Below are positions 6,064-7,116 of a stretch of DNA of 7,116 nt, piece by piece. Position numbers and translations under genes: made by a program. The notes under the pieces were generated by a model. That model saw nothing but the letters and a program-made list of their open reading frames with translations. It was not told the origin of the DNA and did not search any database. Origin of the DNA: Eubacteriales bacterium (lineage in GTDB: Bacteria; Bacillota; Clostridia; Christensenellales; SZUA-584); NCBI GenBank assembly GCA_028711205.1, contig JAQTSP010000137.1, positions 1 to 7,116 on the forward strand, written 5' to 3'. How positions within the stretch are numbered: the stretch's first letter is position 1; each line of letters starts with the position of its first letter.

Positions 6064-6091
6064 TTATCGTTATTTGGCTAATTAAACATTA
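6064..6091 (-). promoter_or_regulatory. Candidate sigma-28 (SigD) promoter for flagellin
   Basis: The minus strand carries TAAT (complement of 6088-6091), a 16-base spacer and AACGATAA (complement of 6064-6071). The sigma-28 consensus is TAAA, about 15 bases, GCCGATAA, so 3 of 4 and 6 of 8 positions match with a spacer one base long. Transcription would start near 6056, giving a leader of about 100 nucleotides that includes both CsrA candidates. The match is imperfect and unproven. Confidence 0.45.
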
Positions 6092-6092
6092 C

Positions 6093-6124
6093 ATAAAATT
6101 TAAATTTATTTATAAAATTTAAAT
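6093..6124. repeat. Perfect 13-bp AT-rich direct repeat (possible UP element)
   Basis: ATAAAATTTAAAT occurs at 6093-6105 and again at 6112-6124, 19 bp apart start to start, close to two helical turns. It abuts the upstream side of the candidate flagellin -35 element, where the RNA polymerase alpha subunit contacts AT-rich UP elements. The B. subtilis hag promoter is known to need such an element. The repeat is equally readable as upstream DNA of the fliF promoter candidate. Confidence 0.55.
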
Positions 6125-6133
6125 ATTTTGGGG

Positions 6134-6164
6134 TTTAAATGTAAATAGAATGTTTATATATAAA
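6134..6164 (+). promoter_or_regulatory. Possible sigma-A-type promoter for fliF
   Basis: TTTAAA (6134-6139) is followed after 17 bases by TATATA (6157-6162), or after 19 bases by TATAAA (6159-6164). Each hexamer matches consensus at 4-5 of 6 positions. The surroundings are very AT-rich, which raises chance matches. It would give a fliF leader of about 85-90 nucleotides. Confidence 0.3.
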
Positions 6165-6192
6165 TAAGTCGGAGACTCGTGTAAGCTCAAAA

Positions 6193-6212
6193 CGTTACTG
6201 ACAATTGTAACG
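6193..6212 (+). repeat. Inverted repeat in the fliF leader
   Basis: CGTTAC (6193-6198) and GTAACG (6207-6212) are perfect inverted arms around 8 bases. They lie between the putative fliF promoter and the fliF start. The repeat could be a protein-binding operator or a small leader hairpin; no T tract follows, so it is not a terminator. Confidence 0.45.
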
Positions 6213-6257
6213 GCCACCAACAAACAAGAATAATGAATGCACGGAAGGCAAAATAAA

Positions 6258-7116
6258 TTGGCAGAAAAAAAGAAGTTACCCTCAAAAATATTTAAATTTT
6301 TTAGCAAAATGGAAAAAGGCAAGCGTATCCGCTTCATTGTACTTATTTCCATTATTATCGTTATTATCGTTGTGACCTCTGTTCTGTTGAATCGAACATC
6401 ATATGCCGTACTGTACAGCGGTATGGAAGCCGCTGATGCCGGAGAGGTTATGTCGGTTTTGTCTGATATGGGCATTGAAGCAAAGGCCGAAGGCGACGAT
6501 ACAATACTCGTGGCAGACGACGAAGTCGACACCGTCAGGCTCGAGCTTGCGGCCGAGGGGTACCCAAGCAGCGGGTTCAATTATGACATTTATGAAAGCG
6601 CTTCGGGACTTGGCGTAACCGATAAGGAAAAGCAGGTCTATTATCAATTCCAGTTGCAGGAGAACTTAAGGCAGACGATCGTTCAGCTTGATAAAGTCGA
6701 AGCTGCCGTTGTTAATCTTGATCTGGGGCAGGGCAGCTCTTTTGTGCTGTCGGACGACGAAGAAGATGCAACGGCGTCGGTGGTGTTAACGCTGGCCGAG
6801 GGCGAAGAACTGAGCAGCAGCGAGGTTTCGGCGATTACCCAGCTTGTTTCAAAGAGCATATCCGGCCTGAAAGCTGAAAACGTCAGTATCATTGATTCAA
6901 ATATGAATTTATACAGCACTGAAGACGGAGGGACGGTCAAGAGCGCGGACTCGCAGCTGGAACTGCAGATGAGCGTACAACAGAGTCTGCAGCAGCAGAT
7001 CATCAACCTCTTAAGCCCTGTGTTCGGAGAGGATAACGTGCGGGCTGAGGTCAGCGGGATGCTGAATTTTGATACGAAGGTGACAGAATATACTGAATAT
7101 TCGTCGCCGAACGATG
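6258..7116 (+). CDS. fliF: FliF, flagellar MS-ring protein (5' part, runs off the window)
   Basis: Open from TTG 6258 to the window end, 286 codons and still open; full FliF is usually over 500 residues. TTG 6258 has GGAAGG at 6243-6248 nine bases upstream. An in-frame ATG at 6237 has no SD and would put that motif inside the gene, so TTG is preferred. FliF forms the MS ring in the cytoplasmic membrane, the assembly base for rotor and export gate. Visible: a basic cytoplasmic start (LPSKIFKFFSKMEKGKR), a transmembrane helix at about 26-44 (a run of Ile/Val), then LYSGMEAADAGEV and ELAAEGYPSSGF (first ring-building motif) and TDKEKQVYYQFQLQENLRQT with VEAAVVNLDLGQGSSFV (second, YscJ-like). A third ring domain starts near 230. 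It diverges from flagellin; flgB, flgC and fliE, its usual upstream neighbours, are absent here. Confidence 0.95.
   Translation, partial: MAEKKKLPSKIFKFFSKMEKGKRIRFIVLISIIIVIIVVTSVLLNRTSYAVLYSGMEAADAGEVMSVLSDMGIEAKAEGDDTILVADDEVDTVRLELAAEGYPSSGFNYDIYESASGLGVTDKEKQVYYQFQLQENLRQTIVQLDKVEAAVVNLDLGQGSSFVLSDDEEDATASVVLTLAEGEELSSSEVSAITQLVSKSISGLKAENVSIIDSNMNLYSTEDGGTVKSADSQLELQMSVQQSLQQQIINLLSPVFGEDNVRAEVSGMLNFDTKVTEYTEYSSPND

Noticed and set aside
6237..6239. Upstream in-frame ATG as the fliF start
   Set aside because: No SD precedes it, and the purine-rich GGAAGG at 6243-6248 would then be coding; TTG 6258 is better placed.
6119..6580. Minus-strand frame of 153 codons between the flagellin leader and fliF
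   Set aside because: It is mostly antisense to fliF, has a low-complexity Ser/Ile translation and no SD.
1..7116. CRISPR array, insertion sequence, tRNA or prophage traces
   Set aside because: No regularly spaced repeats, transposase or integrase frames, tRNA cloverleaf or phage genes are seen; nearly all of the sequence is accounted for by flagellar genes.

Overview
The window is a flagellar late-gene locus from a Gram-positive Bacillota bacterium, most likely a Clostridia-type anaerobe with mid-range GC. This rests on gene content and order: the YvyF zinc-ribbon protein, FlgM, FlgN, FlgK, FlgL, FliW and CsrA occur in this order in Bacillus and many clostridia. FliW-CsrA in place of Csr small RNAs is a Bacillota hallmark. 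The SD sequences are strong and GGAGG-like, and there are TTG and GTG starts. I cannot name a genus from the sequence alone.

Layout. Positions 34-4450 (+) hold one tightly packed operon: yvyF, flgM (anti-sigma-28), flgN (chaperone), flgK and flgL (hook-filament junction), fliW and csrA (flagellin homeostasis). Gaps are 9-29 bp, and fliW and csrA overlap by 17 bp. A clear intrinsic terminator follows at 4504-4526. Positions 4527-4848 are a gene-free convergent region with several inverted repeats and the flagellin terminator. Positions 4849-5952 (-) encode a complete 367-residue flagellin, facing csrA. Positions 5953-6257 are an AT-rich divergent control region. It carries the flagellin leader with a candidate CsrA site in a hairpin loop and a second over the SD, a sigma-28-like promoter, a perfect 13-bp direct repeat just upstream of it, and a weaker promoter candidate for the other strand. 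From 6258 (+) to the window end lies the 5' part of fliF (MS ring).

How the genes work together. FlgK and FlgL cap the hook and start the filament, and FlgN keeps them soluble before export. FlgM holds sigma-28 inactive until the hook is finished. FliW and CsrA form a partner switch in which free flagellin titrates FliW and so releases CsrA to block flagellin translation. The flagellin mRNA leader in this window looks like a CsrA target, so regulator, antagonist and target sit together. The unusual point is architecture: flagellin is inverted relative to the Bacillus order, and fliF, normally inside the early fla/che operon behind flgB-flgC-fliE, starts divergently from flagellin. I see no mobile element, CRISPR, tRNA or rRNA, and no clearly new gene system. 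The most promising unexplained parts are the structured 4527-4848 region and the divergent control region.
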